Below, piece after piece: positions 45,990-56,400 of a stretch of 64,000 nt of DNA. A program made the position numbers and the translations under genes. The stretch is from a virus, in IMG/VR virus record IMGVR_UViG_3300026197_000002, positions 28,711 through 92,710 of that record. The stretch is one strand, 5' to 3'. The notes below the pieces were generated by a model. The model ran no database searches. It was not told the origin of the DNA and saw only the letters and a program-made list of their open reading frames with translations. How positions within the stretch are numbered: the stretch's first letter is position 1; every line of letters starts with the position of its first letter.

Positions 45990-48863
45990 TTACATATTTT
46001 CTAAGTGTGAACCTTTTTTCCATGAAGCATAAAATATATCAACTGATAATACTATTAAATTACCCGCAAATGTATCTGCCATAGATGTTCCTGTTCTACC
46101 ATAAGTTAATGAGAATATATCTACAACTCCTGTTGAACCAGATATAGATGCTTCAGGTATTTCTAAAGGATAACTAAAACTTTTAACAATATTATTTTCA
46201 GAAACACCAATAGATATAATTTCATTAACAGACCTTTGATTAATTGATAATACAGGAGCAGAAGCAGAAGTCTTATATATGTCATCTCCAATACTATTTG
46301 TTCCCCATTGTAGATTAAACTCAATATTCCCAGCACTAGCATCATCTACCATATAATATATAGTCAAATACAGTGGACAAGAAGTATCTATATTTAAAGG
46401 TAATTTTTTACCACCACCTTTATATCTATCACTAGATGAAGAAAATGAATTTTGATTACCTGCTACAACTAATGTTTTTGAAAAATATAAATCATGATTA
46501 GATATAGAGCTTGTAAGAGTTATTTGAACAAACCTATCTAATCCTAAATTTGTATAATATCTACTTTTACCAAAAGATTCATAAAATCCATCATCATTAA
46601 ACTCTGTTCTATCTGTACCAATTTTGACTTTTGATATTGTAGGAGATGTAGTAATAGTACTTGTAGTTACTAATCTCAACCAATAATATGTAGTACCTAA
46701 TGTCATAGGGTCATTTTTAGCCCAAGTATTTAACATTCTGTAATCAAACCTTACTTGATAATCAGTTGGAGATTGTGTTAAAAAATCATTACCATAAGAT
46801 ACATAAGGAGCAGTGGCTTTACATAAATTAAAGTTTACAGATTCCCAAGATGTTCCATTCCAATATTGAAACTCCATAGTACCCGCTCCTAATGCTGTGG
46901 CTACCGTAGTAGTAACTTTAATACTTGTGAATGCTAAACCTTGAACATTAGAAAAATATAATGCTCCATTTGTAATGTTGTCCATAGTAACTGTACCCGC
47001 AGAAACAGTCTTTAATGTATTACTAACATCCGTAAAAATACCTCCTGATGATTCAGTATATACTAACATTCCCACTGTAAATGAATCACCTTTACCTGTT
47101 ACAAATTCTCTACCTGCTGTAGGAAATCCTACATGTAATTCTTGTGCAACATTTAAGGCTTCTTCTTCAACAGTTTTATCAATCAATGTACCCACAATCT
47201 CCACGGCTCCTGTAAGTACTACTTTTGTTAAATCAACACTTACATTATATACTTCCCATTTAGGATTACCTGATATAATAACATCTGTAGTACAATCTTT
47301 TACTTCGCAATTATGAAATTCTAATGTTCCACCACCAACAGCTTCCCAACCTGTTACACAATATAATGTAACAGTATTATCTATCTTTGATACAACACCA
47401 TCTTCAAAATATATACCTGTACCAAATGCAGTTGTTTGTGTTAAATCTCCTGAAATATTAGCACCATCTATTATAACATTACAATTTGTCCTACAATAAA
47501 TACCTATTGTATTATTAGTTAATTGTAAATCACTTCCTATATAATTACCTTCTCCTAAATCTAATCCTCGTAATAATGACTCTCTTATAGATAATAAACC
47601 TGTATGAATATTTAATAAAAAACTACTAGAATTAATTTTATTTAATCTAAAACCTGTTCTAATGTTATCTATTCTAATATCATTAGTATATATTACTTGT
47701 TGTGTACCAGCACCACCATCTTTTATAGTAATAGCTTCAGTATTAGGAGTAGTATTTAAACTAGAACCTCCTACAATATTAATATTACCTAATGGAGATG
47801 CCGTACCATTAAATCCTGTATATTCTATCTCAAATATTGTAGAACCTGCAACATCCTCTGCAACATCTATGGTAGAATCAAATACTCCCAAACCTCTTAT
47901 ACTATAATAAGGATTATTTAAGGTTACAGTATTTCTCAACCTATAACTCCCTATTACAAATATATTATATTTATTATTAACAGTAGCATTAGCTTCTGCA
48001 TAAGTTACAGCATTTTCCAAAGATTGATATTTATGACCTGCAATGTCAGTAGTAAAATTAGAATTTACCCATATAATATTATCAATAGCTCCCAAAGTAT
48101 TTTGAATATGAGAAGGTCTAACTACAAGAGAAGCTCCTGTAACAGGGTCTACATCTATACTATCTTCAAATTCTAATAATGTAGCTAATCTAACAACACC
48201 TCTTAATGTTTCAGTAGCATCATCTGCTATATTAACTACATAATATTTATCATCTGTACTATTATATATTACTATATAATCATGATTGGCTTTAAATTCT
48301 CCAACTCCAAATATTTTACCATCTTTTCTCTCAACTGTTTTAACACCTGTACCATTAATATCTAATGTAATACCTGTTACAGTATTTGTATTAATACATC
48401 TAACATAAGCCCAAGCACCATCTTCTAATATAAATTCTTCTATTGTAGTAGTATAATTATCTACATTAGCTAATTCCCCATAATATCTACTATTTCCATT
48501 TAATAATATCCAATTATCTTCACTAGATGCAGGATAATCTACTAGCAACCAGACTTCCCTAGTATCTTCTTGAAATACAATAGAACCTTCTTTTACTTCA
48601 TTAGTCTTAGACTTAATACTAGGTTCATCAGATAATAATGCTAACCTAGTAGTTTTATTAGGTACTTCTATATACTCTAATTCTAATAATCTTGCTAACT
48701 CTCTTAAATATAAATAAGTTAATTCAAATCCTTCTTGATTTATATTATTATGATTGTGATTGTATTTTAATACAAATCTATCTCTATAATTTTTATCTAT
48801 ATTTGCAGCATCTACAATATATTTAAAATTGTTTACATAATCTAACTTTACTCCTTTTGGCAT
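45990..48863 (-). CDS. tail spike-like protein with beta-helix region, 957 aa
   Basis: A 957-residue beta-rich protein directly downstream of the portal gene. Residues about 226-262 carry a fibre collar module (TETLRGVVRLATLLEFE then GASLVVRP) that resembles the one in the 909-residue fibre. Residues about 300-560 have the short-strand, Asn/Gly/Ile-rich rhythm of a right-handed beta-helix (pectin-lyase-like), common in spikes that bind or cut polysaccharide. No catalytic residues could be identified by eye. In phi-crAss001 a gene after the portal encodes a head fibre, an alternative identity. Confidence 0.65.
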   Translation of the reverse strand: MPKGVKLDYVNNFKYIVDAANIDKNYRDRFVLKYNHNHNNINQEGFELTYLYLRELARLLELEYIEVPNKTTRLALLSDEPSIKSKTNEVKEGSIVFQEDTREVWLLVDYPASSEDNWILLNGNSRYYGELANVDNYTTTIEEFILEDGAWAYVRCINTNTVTGITLDINGTGVKTVERKDGKIFGVGEFKANHDYIVIYNSTDDKYYVVNIADDATETLRGVVRLATLLEFEDSIDVDPVTGASLVVRPSHIQNTLGAIDNIIWVNSNFTTDIAGHKYQSLENAVTYAEANATVNNKYNIFVIGSYRLRNTVTLNNPYYSIRGLGVFDSTIDVAEDVAGSTIFEIEYTGFNGTASPLGNINIVGGSSLNTTPNTEAITIKDGGAGTQQVIYTNDIRIDNIRTGFRLNKINSSSFLLNIHTGLLSIRESLLRGLDLGEGNYIGSDLQLTNNTIGIYCRTNCNVIIDGANISGDLTQTTAFGTGIYFEDGVVSKIDNTVTLYCVTGWEAVGGGTLEFHNCEVKDCTTDVIISGNPKWEVYNVSVDLTKVVLTGAVEIVGTLIDKTVEEEALNVAQELHVGFPTAGREFVTGKGDSFTVGMLVYTESSGGIFTDVSNTLKTVSAGTVTMDNITNGALYFSNVQGLAFTSIKVTTTVATALGAGTMEFQYWNGTSWESVNFNLCKATAPYVSYGNDFLTQSPTDYQVRFDYRMLNTWAKNDPMTLGTTYYWLRLVTTSTITTSPTISKVKIGTDRTEFNDDGFYESFGKSRYYTNLGLDRFVQITLTSSISNHDLYFSKTLVVAGNQNSFSSSSDRYKGGGKKLPLNIDTSCPLYLTIYYMVDDASAGNIEFNLQWGTNSIGDDIYKTSASAPVLSINQRSVNEIISIGVSENNIVKSFSYPLEIPEASISGSTGVVDIFSLTYGRTGTSMADTFAGNLIVLSVDIFYASWKKGSHLENM

Positions 48864-48873
48864 ATCTAATTAA

Positions 48874-51387
48874 TTAAAGGTTTTTAGTATTTTTAATAGC
48901 TTTATTTGTTTGCTTAGTAGATTCTCCTGATGTAGGATTACTTGCTTTAGCTTTTGCATTCATTTTAGCTATTCTTTCTTCCATAGCTAATTTCTTTTCT
49001 TGTATAAGATTCTTTTGTTGATTAATTCTAATATCAGCAGAATCTTTTGCCATTTTACCCATTAATTCAGTACGTCTTAATGAGTTTTCTTCAACATTTC
49101 TAATATCTTCTATCCCATCACCATCTGCATCAAGTGTATTCTGGAAACTTAACTGATTGTTCTGACCTTGAATATATAACTCTTCTTTTTTATGTTCATG
49201 TCTATTATCATCAATTTCCATTTGTGCCAACTTATCAATTTCAGCTTCTAACTCTTTCATCTCCATATCAAACTGTCTTTGCATCTCAACAGCTTCTTTT
49301 TCTGATTGCTGTTGTTGAGCCATTGCTTGCTCCTCTTTATTCTTTAACTGATATAGTATATCTTTTAACATTGCACTATTGTTAGCATATATGATTTCAG
49401 ATAATTCATAAGGATTATTACCTTGTGTAGCTAACTTTTCAGCAATACCCCTCATCTTCTCTAACTTACGTCTTTCTTCATTAGACTTATTCATAAATAT
49501 ACCATACTCACTATTCATGTGGTCATACCCATCTATATCTACATGAGCCACACTATTATCATCTCTAACAACAGTTAAATGCTTACCCTCTAAATAAGCA
49601 AATTGTGTCATATCTAAAGTTTTTTGTAATAACCTTTTTTCAAAAGATTCAAACTTGTGAAAAAAGTATTCTGTTATTGCCATACTCCTAGAAATAGATT
49701 GTTCAACAGAACCCACTGCTTGTGATGCTTGCTGTTGTGATTTTCTAGGTTCTGATATACCTACATATCTATCCCATAAATTCTGTATCTGTAATAATAA
49801 TTGAGAATAAAAATTAATCTCATTAAAAGATGTAACATTTATCTTACCTAAGAATTGCGATAACCCCAACTTCCTAATATCAGGGTCTGATAAAGTATAG
49901 AACCCTACACCTAATTCCCTAAAAGTTTCTAGGAATTTCTGCCAATTCCAATCTTCCCTACCTTCTCCTCCCATAACAGCTTCAATAGGCATTAAGACCC
50001 CTTCACCCTGACTCTTTTTTACAGCTTTTTCTAACCTATAAAATATAGAACTAAATAATTTTTGATAAGGTCTACCCATTTTTAAAAATGAAGTAAAATC
50101 TGTTTCTGTTCTATAATAGTATATACCATTATATGATAGCTTCCTAGTTTGTGTAAATAATCTATTAATACCTAAGAATATTCTCCATCTATCAAACTTC
50201 CCATTACCTAAATGTTTTTTATTAGGATATTTCCAATTCTTGGCATTATTTCTATTTTTAAAATGAGAACCGTAAGGGTCTACTACCCATCCTTCCCATA
50301 TATCATCTACCCACTCATATTCTATTGACCAACCTAAGGATTCTAAATCATCAGTTAGTTTAAACTCTTCTGATACTTCAACTTGTTCTAACTCTCCTGT
50401 TAGCATATCAGGATATGTAACAATACCTATTTTTCTATACATTCTCCATTGACAATGTATAACTTCTATTAACACATCATTACTAACATTGTTCCATTGG
50501 GTAGATTTAAAATAATGTGGATAAATAGAACCTAATCTATTCATACCTGTCAGAGATGTATCATCTAATAATTCAACCATGTCATCATCCATCTCATCTC
50601 TAAAATAATCTAATATCTGTGACGGCGACCAATTATATCTTACACATACCCAATCAGCATCTTCTATAAATCTATATGTATAATCATTACTATTAGCAGC
50701 ATGGTCTATATCCTTAGGACTAATTGGAATATTAGTTACATCATCATCTCTAACATCAGTTCTACAATATGTTTGACCAGCTATTAAAAAATGTTTCCAC
50801 ATTTCAATACGCTTATCTTCATATTCATCTTCCTGTGTATAATAATCCATTATATTCTGACCTCTCAACGCCTTATTATCTTTATAAGAAGTATTCCACT
50901 TATCTAACTTTTTATCCAAAGATTGTGATTCAGGCTCATTACCTAAGTTTAAATCAGTAAACCTATTAAATAAATCTTTTTTAATAAATGCAGATTCTTC
51001 TTCTTTTTTCTTAGATGCAGCATCAGGACTCTTATTCTCTACTTGATAAGATAAAGGTCTGTCAATCATCTCACCTATAAGTAATGCAAAATTACTATAT
51101 AATAAATTATAATCATCTACTTTACTCTCATTACCTTTATCATTATTCTTTTCATTGGTAGGATTAGTTACGGTGTTTACCCAGGATTTAGGAACTTTTC
51201 CCGCTGCTAAATCATATAAATCTGTTAATTCATCATAATGGTCATACCTGTTTAAATCTCCATAAAATCTACTATTAGAATATATATACTCTATCCAATC
51301 CTTCATCACATCAAAATTATCTTTCATCTTTTCACGTTCTGAAAGTTTTGCAGGAGGTCGTTGTGTATTTAATAAATGATTTGCCAT
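48874..51387 (-). CDS. portal protein, 837 aa
   Basis: The gene follows TerL, the usual place for the portal, and shares 1 nt with it. The 837-residue protein has the crAss portal layout: an N-terminal clip/wing region with many Trp/Tyr/Asp, a central stem, and a long C-terminal coiled coil (about 680-810) rich in Gln, Glu and Lys, with QQQQSEKEAVEMQRQ. A DADGDGIEDI segment near residue 750 looks like a calcium-binding loop. The portal is the dodecameric DNA-entry ring to which terminase docks. Confidence 0.85.
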   Translation of the reverse strand: MANHLLNTQRPPAKLSEREKMKDNFDVMKDWIEYIYSNSRFYGDLNRYDHYDELTDLYDLAAGKVPKSWVNTVTNPTNEKNNDKGNESKVDDYNLLYSNFALLIGEMIDRPLSYQVENKSPDAASKKKEEESAFIKKDLFNRFTDLNLGNEPESQSLDKKLDKWNTSYKDNKALRGQNIMDYYTQEDEYEDKRIEMWKHFLIAGQTYCRTDVRDDDVTNIPISPKDIDHAANSNDYTYRFIEDADWVCVRYNWSPSQILDYFRDEMDDDMVELLDDTSLTGMNRLGSIYPHYFKSTQWNNVSNDVLIEVIHCQWRMYRKIGIVTYPDMLTGELEQVEVSEEFKLTDDLESLGWSIEYEWVDDIWEGWVVDPYGSHFKNRNNAKNWKYPNKKHLGNGKFDRWRIFLGINRLFTQTRKLSYNGIYYYRTETDFTSFLKMGRPYQKLFSSIFYRLEKAVKKSQGEGVLMPIEAVMGGEGREDWNWQKFLETFRELGVGFYTLSDPDIRKLGLSQFLGKINVTSFNEINFYSQLLLQIQNLWDRYVGISEPRKSQQQASQAVGSVEQSISRSMAITEYFFHKFESFEKRLLQKTLDMTQFAYLEGKHLTVVRDDNSVAHVDIDGYDHMNSEYGIFMNKSNEERRKLEKMRGIAEKLATQGNNPYELSEIIYANNSAMLKDILYQLKNKEEQAMAQQQQSEKEAVEMQRQFDMEMKELEAEIDKLAQMEIDDNRHEHKKEELYIQGQNNQLSFQNTLDADGDGIEDIRNVEENSLRRTELMGKMAKDSADIRINQQKNLIQEKKLAMEERIAKMNAKAKASNPTSGESTKQTNKAIKNTKNL

Positions 51388-53669
51388 TATTGATTATTTA
51401 TATATTGTTTCATATTTTCCCATATATCATTGTAAACTCCTTTTTCTACCGTATTATTCAAATTTTGCATAAATTGCTTATGACAAAACATATATAATCT
51501 CATTGAAGATATACGGTCAAAGTTCCCGTCTATGACAAAACTAATACATTCTTTTAAGAAACCAATATCCATTATAGTATTTAACCTATACTGATATACA
51601 GTTTTATTTTTATCAGTATCGTCTACAACAGATACTTCCTCCATTAACCATTCAGCTAAATATTTATATCCCAACTTATTCATCTCATCAGTAAAAGTAT
51701 TTCCAAGAGGAAGGTTCTTATTCCTAGACCTTTCTTTTGGGTCTAGCATATCTAATGAATGTTCTAGTAGATGTGTCTTCTTCCATTCCCTTGCATAATC
51801 TATTGCAGATTGACCACCCCCACGTCTTTCAAAATTAATCTTACAATTATAATATTCTGCTAACTTAAATACATTAGACCACCAAGTTTTTAAATCAGGT
51901 CTACCTATATATTTAGCTACAATAGTACCTGTATATAAATTAATAGGAACATTTCTATCATACTCCTTTATAACATAACATGCACCAATAGATGTAAAAT
52001 TATCTGTTTGGTCAGAAGCAAAAGGGTCTACTACAATAGTGTAGAGATTCTTAGGTATCTTCCGTACTTTATCATAGTGTTCTTGACCGTGAGAATTAAT
52101 TGTCTTATAATCATATACAACTCTTTTAGGTGTTTCTAATATACTAATACAACCTTCTATATTATCCACTCTATCATCTACAGGATAATCATTAAAAGGT
52201 ATTAAATTATTATCAGGTTTAAATGTAACACCACTCTTAGCTCTCTCTAATTTACCATGTGTCCATAACTTATCTAAATCCTCACTCTGTATTCTAATTA
52301 ACTGCTCTTCTAATAACTTAGTAGGAAATATATTACCCTTAATACGCTGTAAAGCCTCCATTGGTGAAAAAGGATATTCTGCTGCATATTGTGTTACATT
52401 AGTTTCATTACCACTAGCTCTAATCTTTTGTCTTTCCTTAATATGATGTAAATAACCACGTAAAGTATCCATGTTACCATCATCATCCATATATAAACCT
52501 ATGCAATATTGAACAGGAAAAAAGAATCCACACTTCTTACCATATCTACCCTTATCCCAATAATTAATAAATTCTACCATATTATTAGCAGTAGGTGTAT
52601 AAAACATCTCTCTTAATCCTATAATTCCTATACCATCTTCACCACCTGTACCCCACGGAATCAATGTACCAATAACATAACCATCTTGTTCTACCAAAGG
52701 TCTACTAGCGGATAATACATTCTTCAATGTTGGAAATGAACCTGCTTCTTCAAACATTACATATAATCCATCTAATCCCCTAACTTTTTTTTCTTGACTT
52801 AATGCTACACCTTGTATTTCAGAACCTTTCCATATCTCATTCTTCCTCTTATCATACTTACTAGCTCTACGGTGCATCTTAGACATTGGACTATTTACTA
52901 CTTGATGTGGCTTTAACATAGCACCATTAGTATTAATATTTAAAAAATCAATAGTATCCCAACATACCTTATCTAATATCCTTTTAGCACCACTAATCAT
53001 ATCCTTAGTATACCCACAATATATAACAGTCTTTTTAAAGTCTGTAACGTAAGTGTGAACCCCTATTGACCCCATAACTTCTGTAAATCCTGTACGTCTA
53101 GGTTTTACAACGCTAAGATGTTTACCCTTATTCTTAGCTTCTTCCTGTAATGCCCAAAAGAAATGATAATGTATTATCCAAAATTTAGGAAACCCATCCA
53201 CCTTCTTACCTATACCAAGTTCCTTATCTACTTCAACAGTAATTTGCATCCTCCTATAATTTAGGAAAAAATAGTGCAACCCTGTAATATCTATTTGGTC
53301 AGGAGTACCTACATTAATACTATAACCTTCTCTACATCTCCTATATTCTTCTTCCCAAAACTCTTTATATTTCCTACTCTTACGCCTATATTCACAATAC
53401 TTACCTGTTTCAATAAATCTATTAGCCGCTTCAGATAACTTATGAGTATCTCTAAATGTAGAAGGAGTCTTATGATTATGATACATATTAGGTAACATTG
53501 GCATATAATCAGATAAGATTTCTTCATTAGCCTCTATATTAAATTCATCAAATATCTCCTTTATATCTTCTGTTAATATCAAATCACCGTTTGAATCATA
53601 ATTCAATGTATACCCAAACGGTGTTTCTATTTCTCTATCAATAAAAGATATTAATTCAAGTTCATCCAT
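51387..53669 (-). CDS. terL: terminase large subunit (TerL)
   Basis: A 760-residue packaging ATPase/nuclease. The ATPase has a Walker A-like loop SVVKPRRTGFTE (about residues 186-197) and a Walker B site GLYVMFEEAG (301-310) with E307/E308. The RNase H-like nuclease begins at LYTIVVDPFASD (542-553, D548), with NFERRGGGQSAIDYA and MDIGFLKECISF further on supplying later acidic residues. Length fits crAss TerL. No intein or intron interrupts it, although these occur in some crAss relatives. It is preceded by a possible small subunit gene and followed by the portal. Confidence 0.93.
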   Translation of the reverse strand: MDELELISFIDREIETPFGYTLNYDSNGDLILTEDIKEIFDEFNIEANEEILSDYMPMLPNMYHNHKTPSTFRDTHKLSEAANRFIETGKYCEYRRKSRKYKEFWEEEYRRCREGYSINVGTPDQIDITGLHYFFLNYRRMQITVEVDKELGIGKKVDGFPKFWIIHYHFFWALQEEAKNKGKHLSVVKPRRTGFTEVMGSIGVHTYVTDFKKTVIYCGYTKDMISGAKRILDKVCWDTIDFLNINTNGAMLKPHQVVNSPMSKMHRRASKYDKRKNEIWKGSEIQGVALSQEKKVRGLDGLYVMFEEAGSFPTLKNVLSASRPLVEQDGYVIGTLIPWGTGGEDGIGIIGLREMFYTPTANNMVEFINYWDKGRYGKKCGFFFPVQYCIGLYMDDDGNMDTLRGYLHHIKERQKIRASGNETNVTQYAAEYPFSPMEALQRIKGNIFPTKLLEEQLIRIQSEDLDKLWTHGKLERAKSGVTFKPDNNLIPFNDYPVDDRVDNIEGCISILETPKRVVYDYKTINSHGQEHYDKVRKIPKNLYTIVVDPFASDQTDNFTSIGACYVIKEYDRNVPINLYTGTIVAKYIGRPDLKTWWSNVFKLAEYYNCKINFERRGGGQSAIDYAREWKKTHLLEHSLDMLDPKERSRNKNLPLGNTFTDEMNKLGYKYLAEWLMEEVSVVDDTDKNKTVYQYRLNTIMDIGFLKECISFVIDGNFDRISSMRLYMFCHKQFMQNLNNTVEKGVYNDIWENMKQYINNQ

Positions 53670-53686
53670 AATTCTATAAGTTTATC

Positions 53687-54316
53687 CTAGAAGTCTTCAC
53701 CTTCATCTATCTCACCATAGTTATCCGTATTATCTTTTTTGTTTTCAACATATTTACTCTTTAAGTCCATTAAAGTTTCTAATAATACTTTAAAAGATTT
53801 AGCATTTGCATTAGCTTTATTAATCATATCTAAACCACTAGCTATCTCATCATTCTCTAATTTATCTAAATTCTCTAAATCATTATCTATCTTTTCAGCT
53901 ATCTTATTATTAAATTTAATATACCTATGTATAGCCTTCCTAGTAGATTCTAGTGCATCATATATAATATCACGAGTTAATTTCTTATACACCTTAATAC
54001 ATTCCAATAATATATCATCCTTCTCCCAACTATATTTATCATCCTTACTCTCTAATTCAGATACATATAATGCTTCCTCAATTCTTTCATCTTCTGTTAA
54101 ATCTATTTCAGAAGTAGGACTAAAAGAATGATATATAAACTTTAAAGCTCTAACATCTTTTGGTGCAGATATTCTCTTATCATTTCTACCATCTTTATTA
54201 CCAGACTCTCTCCTATAATCCCTAGAACATAATTTGTTATAACAATCATAGTGTAACATATACGGAGCTAATAATATCTCCCCTGTATCCATATCTAATC
54301 TAATTGGTCTATCCAT
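53687..54316 (-). CDS. candidate terminase small subunit, 209 aa
   Basis: A 209-residue helical, acidic protein 17 nt upstream of TerL. The region about 105-190 is coiled-coil-like (DIIYDALESTRKAIHRYI; DNDLENLDKLENDE), as in small terminases, and it ends in an acidic tail (GEIDEGEDF). I see no convincing helix-turn-helix motif, so the assignment rests on position, size and helical content. Its start overlaps the stop of the IHF-like gene by 1 nt. Confidence 0.5.
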   Translation of the reverse strand: MDRPIRLDMDTGEILLAPYMLHYDCYNKLCSRDYRRESGNKDGRNDKRISAPKDVRALKFIYHSFSPTSEIDLTEDERIEEALYVSELESKDDKYSWEKDDILLECIKVYKKLTRDIIYDALESTRKAIHRYIKFNNKIAEKIDNDLENLDKLENDEIASGLDMINKANANAKSFKVLLETLMDLKSKYVENKKDNTDNYGEIDEGEDF

Positions 54317-54585
54317 TATTTCTTCTTTTTATAAACTCTCTTTTCTTGTGAATTAAGATGCTTATGCAACCTATTCTTATTAATCTTAAATCTACCTAAC
54401 CCATGTAATAATACATCTTTATCATTATTAGTACGTAAGTGCATCTCTAAATAATCAGATATAATATTAAATACTAATCTAACATCCTTAACCGATACCC
54501 CTAAGTCATCATTCAACTCTTTACCTAATTCAGCAAAAGTTATATCTTCTGCAACTTCTTCTATAATATTCTTATTCACTCTCAT
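54316..54585 (-). CDS. IHF/HU-family DNA-bending protein
   Basis: An 89-residue basic protein with the HU/IHF pattern: helices (VKDVRLVFNIISDYLEMHL, about 32-50), then strands leading to the conserved turn GLGRFKI (62-68, in place of GFGTF), and a Lys-rich end. The DNA-binding arm is short compared with host HU. crAss-like phages commonly carry IHF-like genes near the terminase. It overlaps the antirepressor/nuclease gene by 14 nt. It probably bends DNA during packaging or replication. Confidence 0.78.
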   Translation of the reverse strand: MRVNKNIIEEVAEDITFAELGKELNDDLGVSVKDVRLVFNIISDYLEMHLRTNNDKDVLLHGLGRFKINKNRLHKHLNSQEKRVYKKKK

Positions 54586-56188
54586 AACAATTTATTAATA
54601 TTTTACTGTAATCATCACAATCATATCTAAAATATTCATCCTCTTTAAGATGAATAACTATTAACTCATCTATCTCAAATATTGTAGCATCTTCTAGTAA
54701 TACCTTATATGTTCCTAGTTGTAACTGATATTTATTAAAAGCATTTGCCACCAATGTATCAAAAGGTTTAAGTAAATACTCTGAATAATTTTTAAATAAA
54801 TTAGCATTAGTTTTCCAATCACCTAATGACAATTTACCCGTATGCTTGGATACCATAGGTAAATCTATTGTACCTGCTAAATTATAGTTCTCACTATAAA
54901 CTCTTAACTCTGGTACAATATACCAATAATCCTTACTATAATCTATTAAAAACTTTAAACCATATAATGCTTTATTTTTACAAACTTCTACATTAGATAC
55001 TGATAACTCATCAGCTTTACTAACTACTGCACTATACAACTTATTTCTTAAAGTATCAACTTTATCATTAAAAGCATAATCTATGTCAATTTTATAACAA
55101 CTATACATATACTTAACAACTTCTTCTAAAGCATAATGCACAACAGTACCTTCATTAGCAGCCCTATCTCTATTATTATCCCACTTCTCAATAATCTGCT
55201 CTTTTGTAAAACCTTTATAATTTTTAGTACCAACACATCTACCCGCTATCATATCCCAATCCTTATACTTTTCATAACCTTTATTAAAGGTAGTAACACT
55301 AACTCTTTGGTTATTTTCAACAGTATAAGTATGAGTATCTTCTACAAACTTTAACCTACTAAAAGATTTATCTAATTCCCCTTGAATATCAAATATATTC
55401 CAAGAACTACGTTCAATAGTATTATTACCATACTCCTTTAAAATTAAAGAATATAACCAATTAATACCCTTAGATGTCATCCTTACAACTTTACCAACTT
55501 TATATTCAAAATATCCAGACTCTATATACTTTCTATAAGGTATGTTATTTTTATTTAATATCTTCTTATCCCTTAAAAAAGAATATAAGTTATTCCTACC
55601 CACATTACGCTGCCTCATTATATTAGCAACTTCTGATATATTATATAAATTAGTATCACTATCTATACAAGTATCAAAAAATTCAACCTTAGGTTTAACA
55701 CTTTCTAACATATCCTGCGTATCAGCTAACATCCTTAAAGCCTCTGAAAAACTAGAAGGTAACTTATTAATCATCTCATTACGTACTTTTACAAGAGTTT
55801 TCTCACAATTCAATAGGTAATCCCGGTATCTACTAGCATTATCTGTTTTAGCCATCATAGCTAAATGCTGCCCTGTACGTAAAGTAATAGCATAGTCCAT
55901 CTTTATATTACCCTTCAACTTTCTACCTGTATTACTATCCTCAATAGGTGTGTAATCTATACCATTATTAAATAACGTATCTTTCTTAGCAGTACCTACT
56001 AAATTACGTCTTACCCACTTAGACCAATTACTAGGATGTAATCCTAAACCATTATACAATTCTCTCAATGATACAACCTTAGAAACTTCACCATTAATCT
56101 CTATGTCTTTAACAGTAAGTAATTCTAACTTATTATCCATATAGTCAGGTATTATATCATCATCTGATATTTTAATATTGCTTGACAT
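54572..56188 (-). CDS. AntA/KilAC antirepressor fused to PD-(D/E)XK nuclease
   Basis: A 538-residue fusion. Residues about 38-130 match the AntA/AntB antirepressor domain (VVSLRELYNGLGLHPSNWSKW ... YAITLRTGQHLAMMAKT ... SRYRDYLLNCEK). Residues about 180-250 match KilAC (LYNISEVANIMRQ ... GRNNLYSFLRDKKIL ... VRMTSKGINWL). Residues about 280-530 look like a PD-(D/E)XK nuclease: NEGTVVHYALEE with H351, then PEL (E427), GTID (D442), GDWKT (D457, K459) and YQLQ (Q488). The nuclease could act in recombination or DNA processing. Overlap with the flanking genes is 14-17 nt. Confidence 0.82.
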   Translation of the reverse strand: MSSNIKISDDDIIPDYMDNKLELLTVKDIEINGEVSKVVSLRELYNGLGLHPSNWSKWVRRNLVGTAKKDTLFNNGIDYTPIEDSNTGRKLKGNIKMDYAITLRTGQHLAMMAKTDNASRYRDYLLNCEKTLVKVRNEMINKLPSSFSEALRMLADTQDMLESVKPKVEFFDTCIDSDTNLYNISEVANIMRQRNVGRNNLYSFLRDKKILNKNNIPYRKYIESGYFEYKVGKVVRMTSKGINWLYSLILKEYGNNTIERSSWNIFDIQGELDKSFSRLKFVEDTHTYTVENNQRVSVTTFNKGYEKYKDWDMIAGRCVGTKNYKGFTKEQIIEKWDNNRDRAANEGTVVHYALEEVVKYMYSCYKIDIDYAFNDKVDTLRNKLYSAVVSKADELSVSNVEVCKNKALYGLKFLIDYSKDYWYIVPELRVYSENYNLAGTIDLPMVSKHTGKLSLGDWKTNANLFKNYSEYLLKPFDTLVANAFNKYQLQLGTYKVLLEDATIFEIDELIVIHLKEDEYFRYDCDDYSKILINCYESE

Positions 56189-56390
56189 CTTCTGTATAAT
56201 GTTTAATTGTCCTATTTATCATATTTTGATTAATATGTTTTTTATAAGAATCTAAGTTCTCATAATATATATCCTTTAATTGAGGATACTTATTCAATAT
56301 CTCACCACATTGCTCAATAAAGATGTGTGGGTATTTTAACATCTTATCAATATATTTACGGTGTATCTTTTTAGCTTTTTTACTTTTCAT
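56172..56390 (-). CDS. hypothetical basic protein, 72 aa
   Basis: A 72-residue Lys/Tyr-rich helical protein (MKSKKAKKIHRKYIDKML...). No motif was recognised. It overlaps the antirepressor/nuclease gene by 17 nt and lies 10 nt after the RusA-like gene, so it is in the same transcript. Its charge suggests nucleic-acid contact. Confidence 0.6.
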   Translation of the reverse strand: MKSKKAKKIHRKYIDKMLKYPHIFIEQCGEILNKYPQLKDIYYENLDSYKKHINQNMINRTIKHYTEDVKQY

Positions 56391-56400
56391 AATTTTATAT

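Noticed and set aside
51387-53669. Intein or intron in TerL
   Set aside because: ATPase and nuclease motifs follow at normal spacing with no insertion.
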